The notes under the pieces: model-generated
What the model was told of the DNA's origin: nothing
The model's input: the letters and a program-made list of their open reading frames with translations, nothing else
Database searches by the model: none
In this document: positions 6,836 through 13,556 of the stretch, piece after piece
Layout: each line of letters opens with the position of its first letter
Numbering within the stretch: position 1 is the stretch's first letter
Made by a program: the position numbers and the translations under genes
NCBI RefSeq assembly: GCF_040655735.1
Contig: NZ_JBFAKK010000030.1
Span: forward strand, 1-26,335
DNA: 26,335 nt
Origin: Phytomonospora sp040655735
Lineage (GTDB): Bacteria > Actinomycetota > Actinomycetes > Mycobacteriales > Micromonosporaceae
Direction: 5' to 3'

Positions 6836-6841
6836 TAGCTT
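6836..6841 (+). promoter_or_regulatory. -10-like box of lysR
   Basis: TAGCTT lies 6 nt before the GTG start with no Shine-Dalgarno sequence in between, indicating a leaderless transcript. Confidence 0.5.
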
Positions 6842-6847
6842 TGCCGG

Positions 6848-7750
6848 GTGACCACCTCCGAACTCGCCCCCCACGAGCTGCGCGTGCTGGTGTCGGTCGC
6901 CGAGGCCCAGGGCTTCGGCGCCGGTGCGGCCCGGCTCGGCCTCACCCAGTCGGCCGTCTCCCACGCGGTGCGGACCGCCGAACGCAAGCTCGGCGTGGTC
7001 CTGTTCACACGCGGCAGGCAGGGCGCCGCGCCGACTGACGCCGGCGTGCGGGCCGTCTCCCAAGCCCGCCACATCCTGCGGCTGCTCGACACGATGGGCC
7101 CCGAGGCGCGCGCGGCGGCCGCCGGCGGCCAACTCACCGGGACCGTGCGCATCGCCGCCTTCCGCAGCGCCGCCGTGCACATCCTGCCCGGCGTGCTCGA
7201 CCTGCTGCGCTCCCGGCACCCGGAGCTGTCGCCGCGCGTCGACATCGTCCGCGAGGTCGGCGCAGGCACGACCGGCGAGGTCGCCGAGGGCCGCGCGGAC
7301 CTGGGCATCGCCACCCTCAACCCCGACACCTACCCCATCCCGAAGGACGTGCTGACGGGGAAACTCTTCGACGAGCGCTACGTGCTCGTCCACCCCGCCG
7401 GCGCCGCCGGGCCGCGCGGGCTGCCGCTGATCGACTGGGCGGAGAACTGCTCCTCGTACACCCGGCGCTGGTGGCGCGAGCAGGACTGGCTGCCGACGGC
7501 GACGGTCACCGCCGAGGACGACGGCGTGGTCCTGTCGATGGTCGCGGCCGGCATGGGCATGGCGATCGTGCCGGAGCTGTCGCTGCGGGGTGCGCCGGGC
7601 GGGATCACCGCCCAGGACCTGGGACCCGACGCGCCGAGCCGCGTGGTCGGCTACGTCGTCTCCCCTGCCATGGCCTCCACCGCCGCCGTGCGGGACCTGA
7701 TCCGGGGCCTGCGGGCGACCCCGGTCGGCGCGCGGGCCGTGGTCGTCTAG
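6848..7750 (+). CDS. LysR-family transcriptional regulator
   Basis: This 300-aa LysR-type protein has the N-terminal helix-turn-helix ELRVLVSVAEAQGFGAGA / LGLTQSAVSHAVRTAERKLG and wing LFTRGRQGAAPTDAGVRA (residues 8-60). The effector domain starts around residue 98 (GTVRIAAFRSAAVHILPG). The pattern LLDTMGPEARAAAAGGQLTG between the domains is the linker helix. It is divergent from the MDR reductase, with a perfect 17-bp palindrome in the shared promoter, so it is the likely regulator of that gene, perhaps responding to an electrophile. The GTG start is set by TAGCTT six bases upstream. The 3' flank (7751-7993) holds no intact gene. Confidence 0.93.
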   Translation: MTTSELAPHELRVLVSVAEAQGFGAGAARLGLTQSAVSHAVRTAERKLGVVLFTRGRQGAAPTDAGVRAVSQARHILRLLDTMGPEARAAAAGGQLTGTVRIAAFRSAAVHILPGVLDLLRSRHPELSPRVDIVREVGAGTTGEVAEGRADLGIATLNPDTYPIPKDVLTGKLFDERYVLVHPAGAAGPRGLPLIDWAENCSSYTRRWWREQDWLPTATVTAEDDGVVLSMVAAGMGMAIVPELSLRGAPGGITAQDLGPDAPSRVVGYVVSPAMASTAAVRDLIRGLRATPVGARAVVV

Positions 7751-7996
7751 ACCAGGCGCTCGACGACGGGGTTCTGGGTCCGCTCGAAGAAAGCGCGCGA
7801 TCTCCTTGCGCGTGGCGAGCCGTCGACGGGGATGGCATGCACTCCTTCGCACCCCACGGCGCCGCAGGGATCCTCGACGCCGTCGGCGTGCTCTTCTTCG
7901 CCGGCCGGGAGGCCGCCGGCCACCTCTCCGCCGAGTTCGCCGACCCCGCCCGCGACCTGCGCCGCGTCCGTGGCCTGGTGGCTGCGATCGAGGTCA
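7747..7996. pseudogene. Possible gene remnants between lysR and the AlkZ-like gene
   Basis: No intact gene is visible in this stretch of about 245 bp, but two fragments have protein-like composition and high third-position GC. On the minus strand, FFERTQNPVVERLV ends in a TAG at 7747-7749, and one frame away LATRKEIARF immediately precedes it, as if a frameshift split a C-terminal helix. On the plus strand, from the ATG at 7837, about 53 residues include HGAAGILDAVGVLFFAG and HLSAEFADPARDL before the frame runs into the antisense of the next gene. I recognise no family. These may be decayed ends of genes or chance frames. Confidence 0.3.
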
Positions 7997-9067
7997 GGAC
8001 GCCTCGGCGAAGACGACCTCGCCGCCGGCCAGGCCCATGAACTCCAGCATTGACTCCGCCTCGGCCCGCACCGCCGCCTTGTCGCGCCCGGGCAGGACGC
8101 CGAAGGTCTCGACGCGGAGGTGGCGCTTGTCGACGAGGTCCCACATCGCACGCACCCTCCCGTCGACCAGGACGGTCGGATATATGACCGCGCCGACGCA
8201 CACCCTCTTGCGGATCTCGGCGCTCATCAGCCGCGAACGGTCGTCGTAGGCGACGATCAGGTTGTCGAAGTAGGGCAGCAGCCGCACCGGCACCTCGTCC
8301 ACTTCGGACAGCTCGCCGTCGGGCACGTCGAACAGCTCGCGGCCGGACTCGTCGCGGTAGGCGCGCAGGTCCATGCCGGCCACCACCTCCTTGAGCCGCG
8401 TCAGCCCCGACCAGGTCTGCACGTCCTTCACGCTCGCCGGGCCGAAGGCGCGCAGGTAGCGCTCGACCAGCGCCGCGCGGCTCGGCTCGGTCGACAGTGG
8501 ACGCCCGAGCCACTCCTCGGCGAGCGTGAACGGCGTCGCCCCGCCCCGGTTCCAGGTGCCGTTGGGCGGCGGATGGATCATCGGGACGAGCGCCTGCGCG
8601 GCGTAGGCCAGCGCGATCGGCGCGACCCCCGGCCAGCGCACGAGGAGCTCGTCGCGCAGTCTCGGGCGGGTCAGGGTCCGCCCGGCCATCGTCTCGCGGG
8701 TGAGCGCGGTCAGCTCGTCGAGGTCGACGCCGGCCAGGTCGCGCCCGAAGCCGCCTTTCATGATCCGGGCCATCAGCGGCTGCACGAGCGGCCGCATCCA
8801 GACGAAGTCGCCGGCGGTGACCAGGTGCTGGGTGCCGCGCAGGACCGAGGAGCGCACGACCCGGCGGTCCTCCAGCGCGGCGGTCAGCTCGGCCTGGCCG
8901 AAGCCCTCCAGCCGCGCCCACAGGCTCAGGTAGGGGGAGTTGGCCTCCTGCCCCTGTAGCCCGGCGAGCCGTTCGACGGCCGTGACGGCGTCGAGCCCGG
9001 CGCGTTCGGTGAGCAGCTGCCGGGCCAGGGCGGTGCGGTTGAGGGTGCGGCCGGTCAGGACGGTCAT
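7994..9067 (-). CDS. Winged-helix DNA-binding protein, AlkZ/YcaQ-like (HTH_42)
   Basis: This 357-aa protein has the full length of the HTH_42 (DUF1006) superfamily, which includes the DNA glycosylases AlkZ (Streptomyces) and YcaQ/AlkX (E. coli) that unhook alkylated bases and crosslinks. Visible hallmarks are RLAGLQGQEANSPYLSLWAR (33-52), VLRGTQHLV, a DELLVRWPG helix, LLPYFDNLIVAYDDRSRL and the C-terminal VLVDGRVRAMWDL. Gln38-Gly-Gln40 coincides with the catalytic QxQ motif described in AlkZ, so glycosylase activity is possible. Most family members are uncharacterised, so I give no symbol. TAGTGT seven bases before the ATG suggests a leaderless mRNA. The gene stands alone; the SDR behind it is transcribed in the same direction, 10 bp upstream of its start. 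Confidence 0.88.
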   Translation of the reverse strand: MTVLTGRTLNRTALARQLLTERAGLDAVTAVERLAGLQGQEANSPYLSLWARLEGFGQAELTAALEDRRVVRSSVLRGTQHLVTAGDFVWMRPLVQPLMARIMKGGFGRDLAGVDLDELTALTRETMAGRTLTRPRLRDELLVRWPGVAPIALAYAAQALVPMIHPPPNGTWNRGGATPFTLAEEWLGRPLSTEPSRAALVERYLRAFGPASVKDVQTWSGLTRLKEVVAGMDLRAYRDESGRELFDVPDGELSEVDEVPVRLLPYFDNLIVAYDDRSRLMSAEIRKRVCVGAVIYPTVLVDGRVRAMWDLVDKRHLRVETFGVLPGRDKAAVRAEAESMLEFMGLAGGEVVFAEAS

Positions 9068-9074
9068 GCTCTCG

Positions 9075-9080
9075 ACACTA
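9075..9080 (-). promoter_or_regulatory. -10-like box of the AlkZ-like gene, inside the SDR stop region
   Basis: On the minus strand TAGTGT lies 7 nt before the ATG at 9067. It overlaps the stop codon of the upstream SDR (9078-9080), so the AlkZ-like gene may have its own promoter within the end of that gene. Confidence 0.4.
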
Positions 9081-9932
9081 GGAGCCCTTGCGGACGGATA
9101 CGGTCCTCAACAGCTCTTCGGTGTACTCGTCGAGCCGCCGCGCGTCGGCCGGGTCGAGGGTCTTCACGGACAAGTCGACGGGATTCCCGCGGTCGATGGC
9201 GGTCAGCGCCTCCCGCGGCGGGCTCTCGATCCACCCGTGGATCGGCGCGACCGACTTCGCGACCGGGTTGGCGAAGACCTGCATCCCGCGCATCACGATC
9301 CGCAGGACCGGGTTGAGGAAGGACGTGTCGCCGCTGCGGGTGAAACCCGGGTGGTACATGAGGAAGGGGACGCTCCCGGCGGTCCGCTCGGCGAAGGCGA
9401 CGCCGAGCAGGTCGGTGGCGCGCCCGCCGTGCAACTGGGACAGGACCGTGCCGAACCTGCCCTTGAGCTGCATGTCCTCCCATTGCACGGCGCCGGCGGT
9501 GTTGCCGACCCCGGCGACGCTGACGATCACGGGCTCGCGCGCGGACTCCAGGAGCGGACGCAGGCCGTGGGAGAGCAGGTGGCGGCTGAGGTAGTAGAGC
9601 GCGAAGACCGACTCCAGGCCGTCGGCGGTCTCCTTGCGGACCTTGGTGGGCCGGTTGGCGAACAGCACGAGGGCGTCGACGGCGGGGAACCGCCCGGTGA
9701 TCTCGGCGACGACCCGCCGGTTCTCGGCGATGCCGGTCAGGTCGGCGCGCAGGTACACCAGCCGGTCGGTGCCCGCCTCCCGCCGGAGGGCGGCGCCCTT
9801 GCCGGGGCTGCTGCCGATGACCACGACGGTGTCGCCGCGCGCGATGCGGCCCAGCGCGAGGGCGCGGCCCATGCCGTCGGTGCCGCCGCTGATCACGATG
9901 GTGCGGGTGCCGGTCTGCGTATCGTCGGTCAT
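9078..9932 (-). CDS. SDR-fold protein lacking the catalytic Tyr and Lys
   Basis: The protein has 284 aa from the preferred ATG at 9932; a longer start at 9965 would reach into the ribosome-binding site region of the divergent gene. The Rossmann loop is kept (SGGTDGMG, residues 15-22) and so is the Ser region (IVSVAGVG, Ser138). However, NNAG is replaced by FANR (91-94), and the YxxSK position reads TVLSQ (162-166), so both the catalytic Tyr and Lys are missing. The C-terminal half follows retinol-dehydrogenase-like SDRs (LMYHPGFTRSG). It may bind a nucleotide without classical SDR catalysis. It is divergent from an HxlR regulator 47 bp away, which probably controls it. No strong Shine-Dalgarno sequence is present. 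Confidence 0.85.
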   Translation of the reverse strand: MTDDTQTGTRTIVISGGTDGMGRALALGRIARGDTVVVIGSSPGKGAALRREAGTDRLVYLRADLTGIAENRRVVAEITGRFPAVDALVLFANRPTKVRKETADGLESVFALYYLSRHLLSHGLRPLLESAREPVIVSVAGVGNTAGAVQWEDMQLKGRFGTVLSQLHGGRATDLLGVAFAERTAGSVPFLMYHPGFTRSGDTSFLNPVLRIVMRGMQVFANPVAKSVAPIHGWIESPPREALTAIDRGNPVDLSVKTLDPADARRLDEYTEELLRTVSVRKGS

Positions 9933-9979
9933 GGAGCGATCGTGAGCGCGCCCGCCCGGGCGCACAAGGAGGCAGTTTC

Positions 9980-10363
9980 ATGTCCGGTACGCACAGCGAT
10001 GTTCCTCTCCTGCTCACACACGTCCTGCCCGACCCGGTGCCGCGAAACGAGTACGAGGCCTGCCCGGTGACCGCGGTCATGCGCAGGGTCGGCGACACCT
10101 GGACGCTGCTGCTGCTGTCGGTGCTGCGCGACCGTCCGCGCCGCTTCAACGACCTGGAACGCTCCATCGAGGGCATCAGCCAGCGCATGCTGACCCGCAC
10201 GCTGCGCCGGCTGGAGTCGGACGGACTGGTCAACCGGACGGTCCACCCGACCAACCCGCCGAGTGTGGAGTACGCGCTGACCGCCAAGGGCCGCTCGCTG
10301 CTCGGCCACCTCGCCGGACTGGCGGCCTGGGCGGTCGAACACGCCGAAGAGAAAAGCGGATGA
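9980..10363 (+). CDS. HxlR-family transcriptional regulator
   Basis: This 127-aa protein has the HxlR winged-helix signature: a CPVTAVMRRVGDTWTLLLL segment with Cys28, then FNDLERSIEGISQRMLTRTL and RRLESDGLVNRTVHPTNPP as recognition helix and wing. VEYALTAKGRSL closes the domain. HxlR proteins sense thiol-reactive compounds or other small molecules, often through the Cys near the N-terminus. It is divergent from the degenerate SDR, its likely target. A strong AAGGAGG seven bases before the ATG fixes the start, so this gene has a conventional leader. Confidence 0.92.
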   Translation: MSGTHSDVPLLLTHVLPDPVPRNEYEACPVTAVMRRVGDTWTLLLLSVLRDRPRRFNDLERSIEGISQRMLTRTLRRLESDGLVNRTVHPTNPPSVEYALTAKGRSLLGHLAGLAAWAVEHAEEKSG

Positions 10364-10404
10364 GCGAGATCAGCGTCACGTCGGCGAGAAGAACCCGAAA
10401 CGAG

Positions 10405-10432
10405 GAGAACCCCGGCCGAAGCCGGGGTTCTC
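10405..10432. terminator. Strong hairpin between hxlR and tRNA-Leu
   Basis: A perfect 12-bp stem (GAGAACCCCGGC at 10405-10416, complement at 10421-10432) with a cgaa tetraloop lies 41 bp after hxlR and 3 bp beyond the 3' end of the minus-strand tRNA. It can end both transcripts. Confidence 0.85.
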
Positions 10433-10434
10433 GC

Positions 10435-10520
10435 TGGTGGGGAAGGGGGGAGTTGAACCCCCACGTCCTTTCGGACACATGGACCTGAACCATGCGCGTC
10501 TGCCATTCCGCCACTCCCCC
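10435..10520 (-). tRNA. tRNA-Leu (anticodon CAG), CCA encoded
   Basis: Read on the minus strand, the 86-nt gene folds as a class II tRNA. The acceptor is GGGGGAG with CTTCCCC, the D-arm contains TGGCGGAATGGCAGACG, and the anticodon stem CATGG/CCATG has loop TTCAGGT, giving anticodon CAG (Leu, codon CUG). The long variable arm is TGTCCGAAAGGACG, and the T-arm is GGGGGTTCAACTCCCCC. A73 and a genomic CCA follow (10435-10438). A tRNA-Leu gene next to fhaA is also found in Mycobacterium (leuT beside fhaA), which supports orthology of the locus. CTG is the dominant Leu codon in this DNA. Confidence 0.96.
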
Positions 10521-10870
10521 AGGAAGTGGTCTCCCCTGCTCTGTGAGGAGCAGTGGAGCGGGACTGAGATTAGCAGTCCCGGGTCGCGGGCTCCAAGCGG
10601 GTTACCCCTCAAGGCCTGCAGGATACGAACCGGCACGTCCTTAACAGACGACCGAGTGAAAAAACATGGCCGTCCCGACGAACGGTGCCGAGCGCCGAAA
10701 GTCTAACCTGACGGCTGAGATGTCGACGGCTCACCCCCGTCGACGAGCAAGCGTGACCAGCGTCGTCACGTGGGGCGGCCGCGAAAGAATAGCACAAACC
10801 GTATGCTTGCCCCCGCCCCGTGTGACAGCGCCCGATACCATCAAGGTCTCGGACACGACAGGAGGAGCCG
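10521..10870. promoter_or_regulatory. Intergenic region before fhaA with a run of hairpins
   Basis: No gene fits in these 350 bp. Four inverted repeats occur: 10531-10558 (11-bp arms, one mismatch), 10559-10581 (8-bp arms CGGGACTG/CAGTCCCG), 10722-10744 (GTCGACGG/CCGTCGAC) and 10752-10770 (CGTGAC/GTCACG). The first two abut each other and lie just upstream of tRNA-Leu on the minus strand. A possible fhaA -10 is TATGCT (10802-10807), but no good -35 is seen. AGGAGG at 10860-10865 is the fhaA ribosome-binding site. The tRNA promoter should lie near 10521-10600 on the minus strand. Confidence 0.5.
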
Positions 10871-11611
10871 GTGAGCGTTCTGCAACGCTTTGAGAAGCGG
10901 TTGGAGGGCATGTTCGAGGGTGCCTTCGCCAAGATGTTCAAAGGCGTTGTGCACCCCGTCGAGGTGGCAAGCGCCATGCAGCGCGAAGCCGAAGCGCACA
11001 AGGCCATCTTGGCGGGCGGACGCACCCTGGTGCCCAACCGTTATGTCATCGACCTCTCGGCCGGTGACCACGATCGTCTCGCCCCATACGCGGCCGCGCT
11101 GGCACAGGAGCTGGCCCAGTCGCAGGCGGAGTACATCGGCGAACACGGCTGGACCGTGTACGGCGACGTCATCGTCGAGGTGGAACGCGGCGACGGCCTC
11201 GACACCGGCATGTTCCGGGTGACCGCCGAAGTCTCCACAGGGGACGGTTCACAGCCCGCCGGCGCCTACGGCCCCCCGCAGGAGGCCGGCTACGGCCCGC
11301 CCGCCGGCGGACCGCCGATGGGCACCCCGGCCGGCGCGAAGCTGATCTCCGGCGACGGACGCCAGTACGCCGTGGCGATGGGACAGACGACCATCGGACG
11401 CGGCGAGCAGGCCCAGATCCGTCTCCCGGACGTCGGAATCTCGCGCCGACACGCCCGAGTCGACTACGACGGAACTCAGGTCCTGGTGACCGACCTCGGG
11501 TCGACCAACGGGACTATGGTGAACGGTCAGCGCATCACAACGGTCTCGATCCGTCCCGGTGACGTGATCCAGCTCGGCACCACCTCCTTGACCTTGCACC
11601 TGGACCAATAG
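10871..11611 (+). CDS. fhaA: FhaA: DUF3662 and FHA-domain phosphothreonine adaptor
   Basis: This 246-aa protein has an N-terminal DUF3662 domain (about 1-120, with VLQRFEKRLEGMFEG and GRTLVPNRYVIDLS), a short Gly/Pro/Tyr linker (125-155) and a C-terminal FHA domain (about 156-245). The FHA phosphothreonine-binding residues are present: TIGRGE, SRRHARV and GSTNGT. In mycobacteria FhaA binds phosphorylated PknB substrates, including the MviN/CwlM peptidoglycan machinery. The linker is far shorter than in M. tuberculosis FhaA (527 aa). It is first in the plus-strand block fhaA-fhaB-pstP-rodA-pbpA-pknA-pknB. The GTG start has AGGAGG five bases upstream. Confidence 0.95.
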   Translation: MSVLQRFEKRLEGMFEGAFAKMFKGVVHPVEVASAMQREAEAHKAILAGGRTLVPNRYVIDLSAGDHDRLAPYAAALAQELAQSQAEYIGEHGWTVYGDVIVEVERGDGLDTGMFRVTAEVSTGDGSQPAGAYGPPQEAGYGPPAGGPPMGTPAGAKLISGDGRQYAVAMGQTTIGRGEQAQIRLPDVGISRRHARVDYDGTQVLVTDLGSTNGTMVNGQRITTVSIRPGDVIQLGTTSLTLHLDQ

Positions 11612-11627
11612 AGCGGAGACCGCGGAC

Positions 11628-12101
11628 GTGCCCGAGATCGTCTTCACGGTCACCCGTTTCGGGTTCCTTCTTCTCCTGTGGGTGTTCGTGTTCGCCGTGG
11701 CGCGCACGATCCGGCAGGACTCCTACGCGGGTTCGCGCGGCGGCTCACCGGTCGCCGCGCCACCGTCGGTCGGCTCCGCCGCCGGCGGACGCCGCGCCCA
11801 ACGCGCCAAGGTCGCCCGGCACCTCGTCGTGACCGCCGGCGAGCTCAAGGGACGTTCGGTCTCCTTGGGGGAAGCCGTCATCACGATGGGCCGCGCGCCC
11901 GACTCCACCCTGGTCATCAACGACGACTACGCCTCCACGCGCCACGCGCAACTGGTGCCGCGGAACGGGCAGTGGTACATCGACGACCTCGGCTCGACCA
12001 ACGGGACCTACCTGGATCGCGCTAAGGTCAGCGGACCAACTCCTGTCCCCCTCGGTGTTCCGATCAGGATCGGCCGCACCAGTTTCGAGCTGCGCCCATG
12101 A
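11628..12101 (+). CDS. fhaB: FhaB (FipA): membrane-anchored FHA protein
   Basis: This 157-aa protein has one N-terminal membrane helix (residues 5-25, FTVTRFGFLLLLWVFVFAVA), a basic/Ser/Gly linker, and an FHA domain (about 67-155) with MGRAPDSTLVI, STRHAQLV and GSTNGTYLD, the phosphothreonine-binding loop residues. Mycobacterial FipA/FhaB bridges FtsZ and FtsQ under oxidative stress and is read by PknA-dependent phosphorylation. That role is inferred here from synteny. The gene starts 16 bp after fhaA with GTG and a GGAGA ribosome-binding site, and its last four bases (ATGA) overlap the pstP start, so translation is coupled. Confidence 0.94.
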   Translation: MPEIVFTVTRFGFLLLLWVFVFAVARTIRQDSYAGSRGGSPVAAPPSVGSAAGGRRAQRAKVARHLVVTAGELKGRSVSLGEAVITMGRAPDSTLVINDDYASTRHAQLVPRNGQWYIDDLGSTNGTYLDRAKVSGPTPVPLGVPIRIGRTSFELRP

Positions 12102-13414
12102 CTTTGACTCTGCGTTACGCCGCGCAATCCGATCGCGGCCTGATTCGCGACGGCAACCAGGACTCGGTCTACGCGGGACCGAGGCTGCTCGCCGTCGCCG
12201 ACGGGATGGGCGGCATGGCCGCCGGTGACGTGGCGAGCAACATCGCCATCGCCACCCTGTCCACACTGGACGAGGACGTCCCCCGCGGCGACCTCGCGCA
12301 GGCGCTCGCCGAGGGCGCGCTCGCGGCCAACGAACGCATCCGCGAGACCGTCGACGAGAACCCGCACATGGAGGGCATGGGCACGACCCTCGTCGCGTTC
12401 CTGTTCGGCGGCAGCACCATCGGCTTGATCAACATCGGTGATTCGCGAGCCTACCGCTTCCGCGACGGCGTCCTCGACCAGATCACCCGCGACGACACCT
12501 ACGTGCAGATGCTCGTCGACGAAGGCCGCATCACGCCCGAAGAGGCCAGCGTCCACCCGCAGCGCTCGCTGATCATGCGAGCGCTGGGCACCGGTGACCT
12601 CGACCCGGTCGCCTCGACCTTCGACCCGCTGCCCGGCGACCGCTACCTCCTGTGCAGCGACGGCCTGTCCGGCGTGGTCAGCGACGAGACGATCGCGCAG
12701 ACGCTCTCGGACTTCGCCGACCCCAAAGAGGCCACCGAGCGCCTCGTGCAGCTCGCGCTGCGCGGCGGCGGCCCGGACAACATCACCGTGATCGTCGCCG
12801 ACGTGACCGACGCCGACATCCTCGAAGGACAGCCGATCGTGGGCGGCGCCGCCGCGCGCGACCGGGGCAGCGTCACCTCCGCCGACCCGTCGAGCCCGGC
12901 CGCCCGCGCGGCCGCCGCCACGGCCGTGGCGCGCGAGGAGGACGCCGGTGACGACGACGAGGACGGCGCCGACACCCCGCGCCGGGGCCGTCGCCGCACC
13001 CTGCTGTGGACCCTGATCGTCGTGCTCGCGCTCGGCGTCCTGGCCACCGGCAGCTACCTCTACGTGCAGTCGCAGTACTACGTCGGCGAGGGCCCCTCGG
13101 GCAACGTCGCGATCTACCGCGGTGTGCCCGGAACGGTCGCCGGCCTGTCCTTCTCCTCGCTCCAGCTGGAGTCGGACACGCCTCTGGACAACCTCAACGA
13201 CGTCGCGCGCGCCAACGTCGAGCAGGGCATCACCGCCGACAGCCTGGCCAAGGCCCGCGAGATCCTCGGCCAGCTCACCTCCGCGGACCCCAGCAACCCC
13301 AACCTTCTCGAGCTCTGCCCGACGCCCGCTCCCCAGCCCTCGGGCTCGGAGACCCCGGCGAACGGTGCCAGCTCGGCCCCCGGCGACGACGAGAACTGCC
13401 GTACAGGTGACTGA
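12098..13414 (+). CDS. pstP: PstP: PP2C-type Ser/Thr protein phosphatase
   Basis: This 438-aa protein has a cytosolic PPM/PP2C catalytic domain (about 1-240) and all metal-binding motifs: SDRGLIRDGNQD (11-22), VADGMGG with Asp35, GMGTTL, NIGDSRAYR, SDGLSG and GGPDNITVIV. A basic/acidic juxtamembrane segment leads to one membrane helix (about 302-323, LLWTLIVVLALGVLATGSYL) and an extracytoplasmic tail of about 115 aa ending in a Pro/Ser-rich stretch. It dephosphorylates PknA/PknB and their substrates and is the only such phosphatase in this cluster. It overlaps fhaB by 4 bp. A hairpin follows at 13444-13477. Confidence 0.96.
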   Translation: MTLTLRYAAQSDRGLIRDGNQDSVYAGPRLLAVADGMGGMAAGDVASNIAIATLSTLDEDVPRGDLAQALAEGALAANERIRETVDENPHMEGMGTTLVAFLFGGSTIGLINIGDSRAYRFRDGVLDQITRDDTYVQMLVDEGRITPEEASVHPQRSLIMRALGTGDLDPVASTFDPLPGDRYLLCSDGLSGVVSDETIAQTLSDFADPKEATERLVQLALRGGGPDNITVIVADVTDADILEGQPIVGGAAARDRGSVTSADPSSPAARAAAATAVAREEDAGDDDEDGADTPRRGRRRTLLWTLIVVLALGVLATGSYLYVQSQYYVGEGPSGNVAIYRGVPGTVAGLSFSSLQLESDTPLDNLNDVARANVEQGITADSLAKAREILGQLTSADPSNPNLLELCPTPAPQPSGSETPANGASSAPGDDENCRTGD

Positions 13415-13443
13415 GCGCGCCGCCCCGGGCGTGCGCTCCGGGC

Positions 13444-13477
13444 GGGAACGGGCCGGCGTGCCACGCGCGCCGTTCCC
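13444..13477 (+). terminator. Hairpin in the pstP-rodA gap
   Basis: GGGAACGG (13444-13451) pairs with CCGTTCCC (13470-13477), with a further GCGT/ACGC inner stem. It lies in the only sizeable gap (142 bp) within the fhaA-pknB block. It may be a terminator or attenuator, with a second promoter for rodA downstream; I see no convincing promoter hexamers at 13478-13556. Confidence 0.55.
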
Positions 13478-13556
13478 GGACCCCGCCGGTGTCGTCACCC
13501 TGTGCGGCGGTCCGCTCACCACCGGTCAAACCCGTTTTCAGAGTGGGGGATTCTGA

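Noticed and set aside
5245..7038. Very long plus-strand open frame of 597 codons.
   Set aside because: It crosses the end of the SDR, then runs antisense to the whole MDR reductase. Its composition is Arg/Ala/Pro/Ser-rich, as expected of off-frame high-GC DNA, and the opposing genes have full family motifs.
1..10363. Possible biosynthetic gene cluster or genomic island because of the many oxidoreductases and regulators.
   Set aside because: No synthase, transporter, integrase, transposase or att-like repeat is present. Base composition and codon use match the conserved block. The genes look like independent regulator/enzyme pairs.
10230..10706. Several open frames across the tRNA-Leu gene.
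   Set aside because: They overlap a complete tRNA and a terminator and resemble no protein.
12008..13522. 504-codon minus-strand frame antisense to pstP.
   Set aside because: It is a mirror of the high-GC codon pattern of pstP, with no family motifs; pstP has all PP2C motifs.
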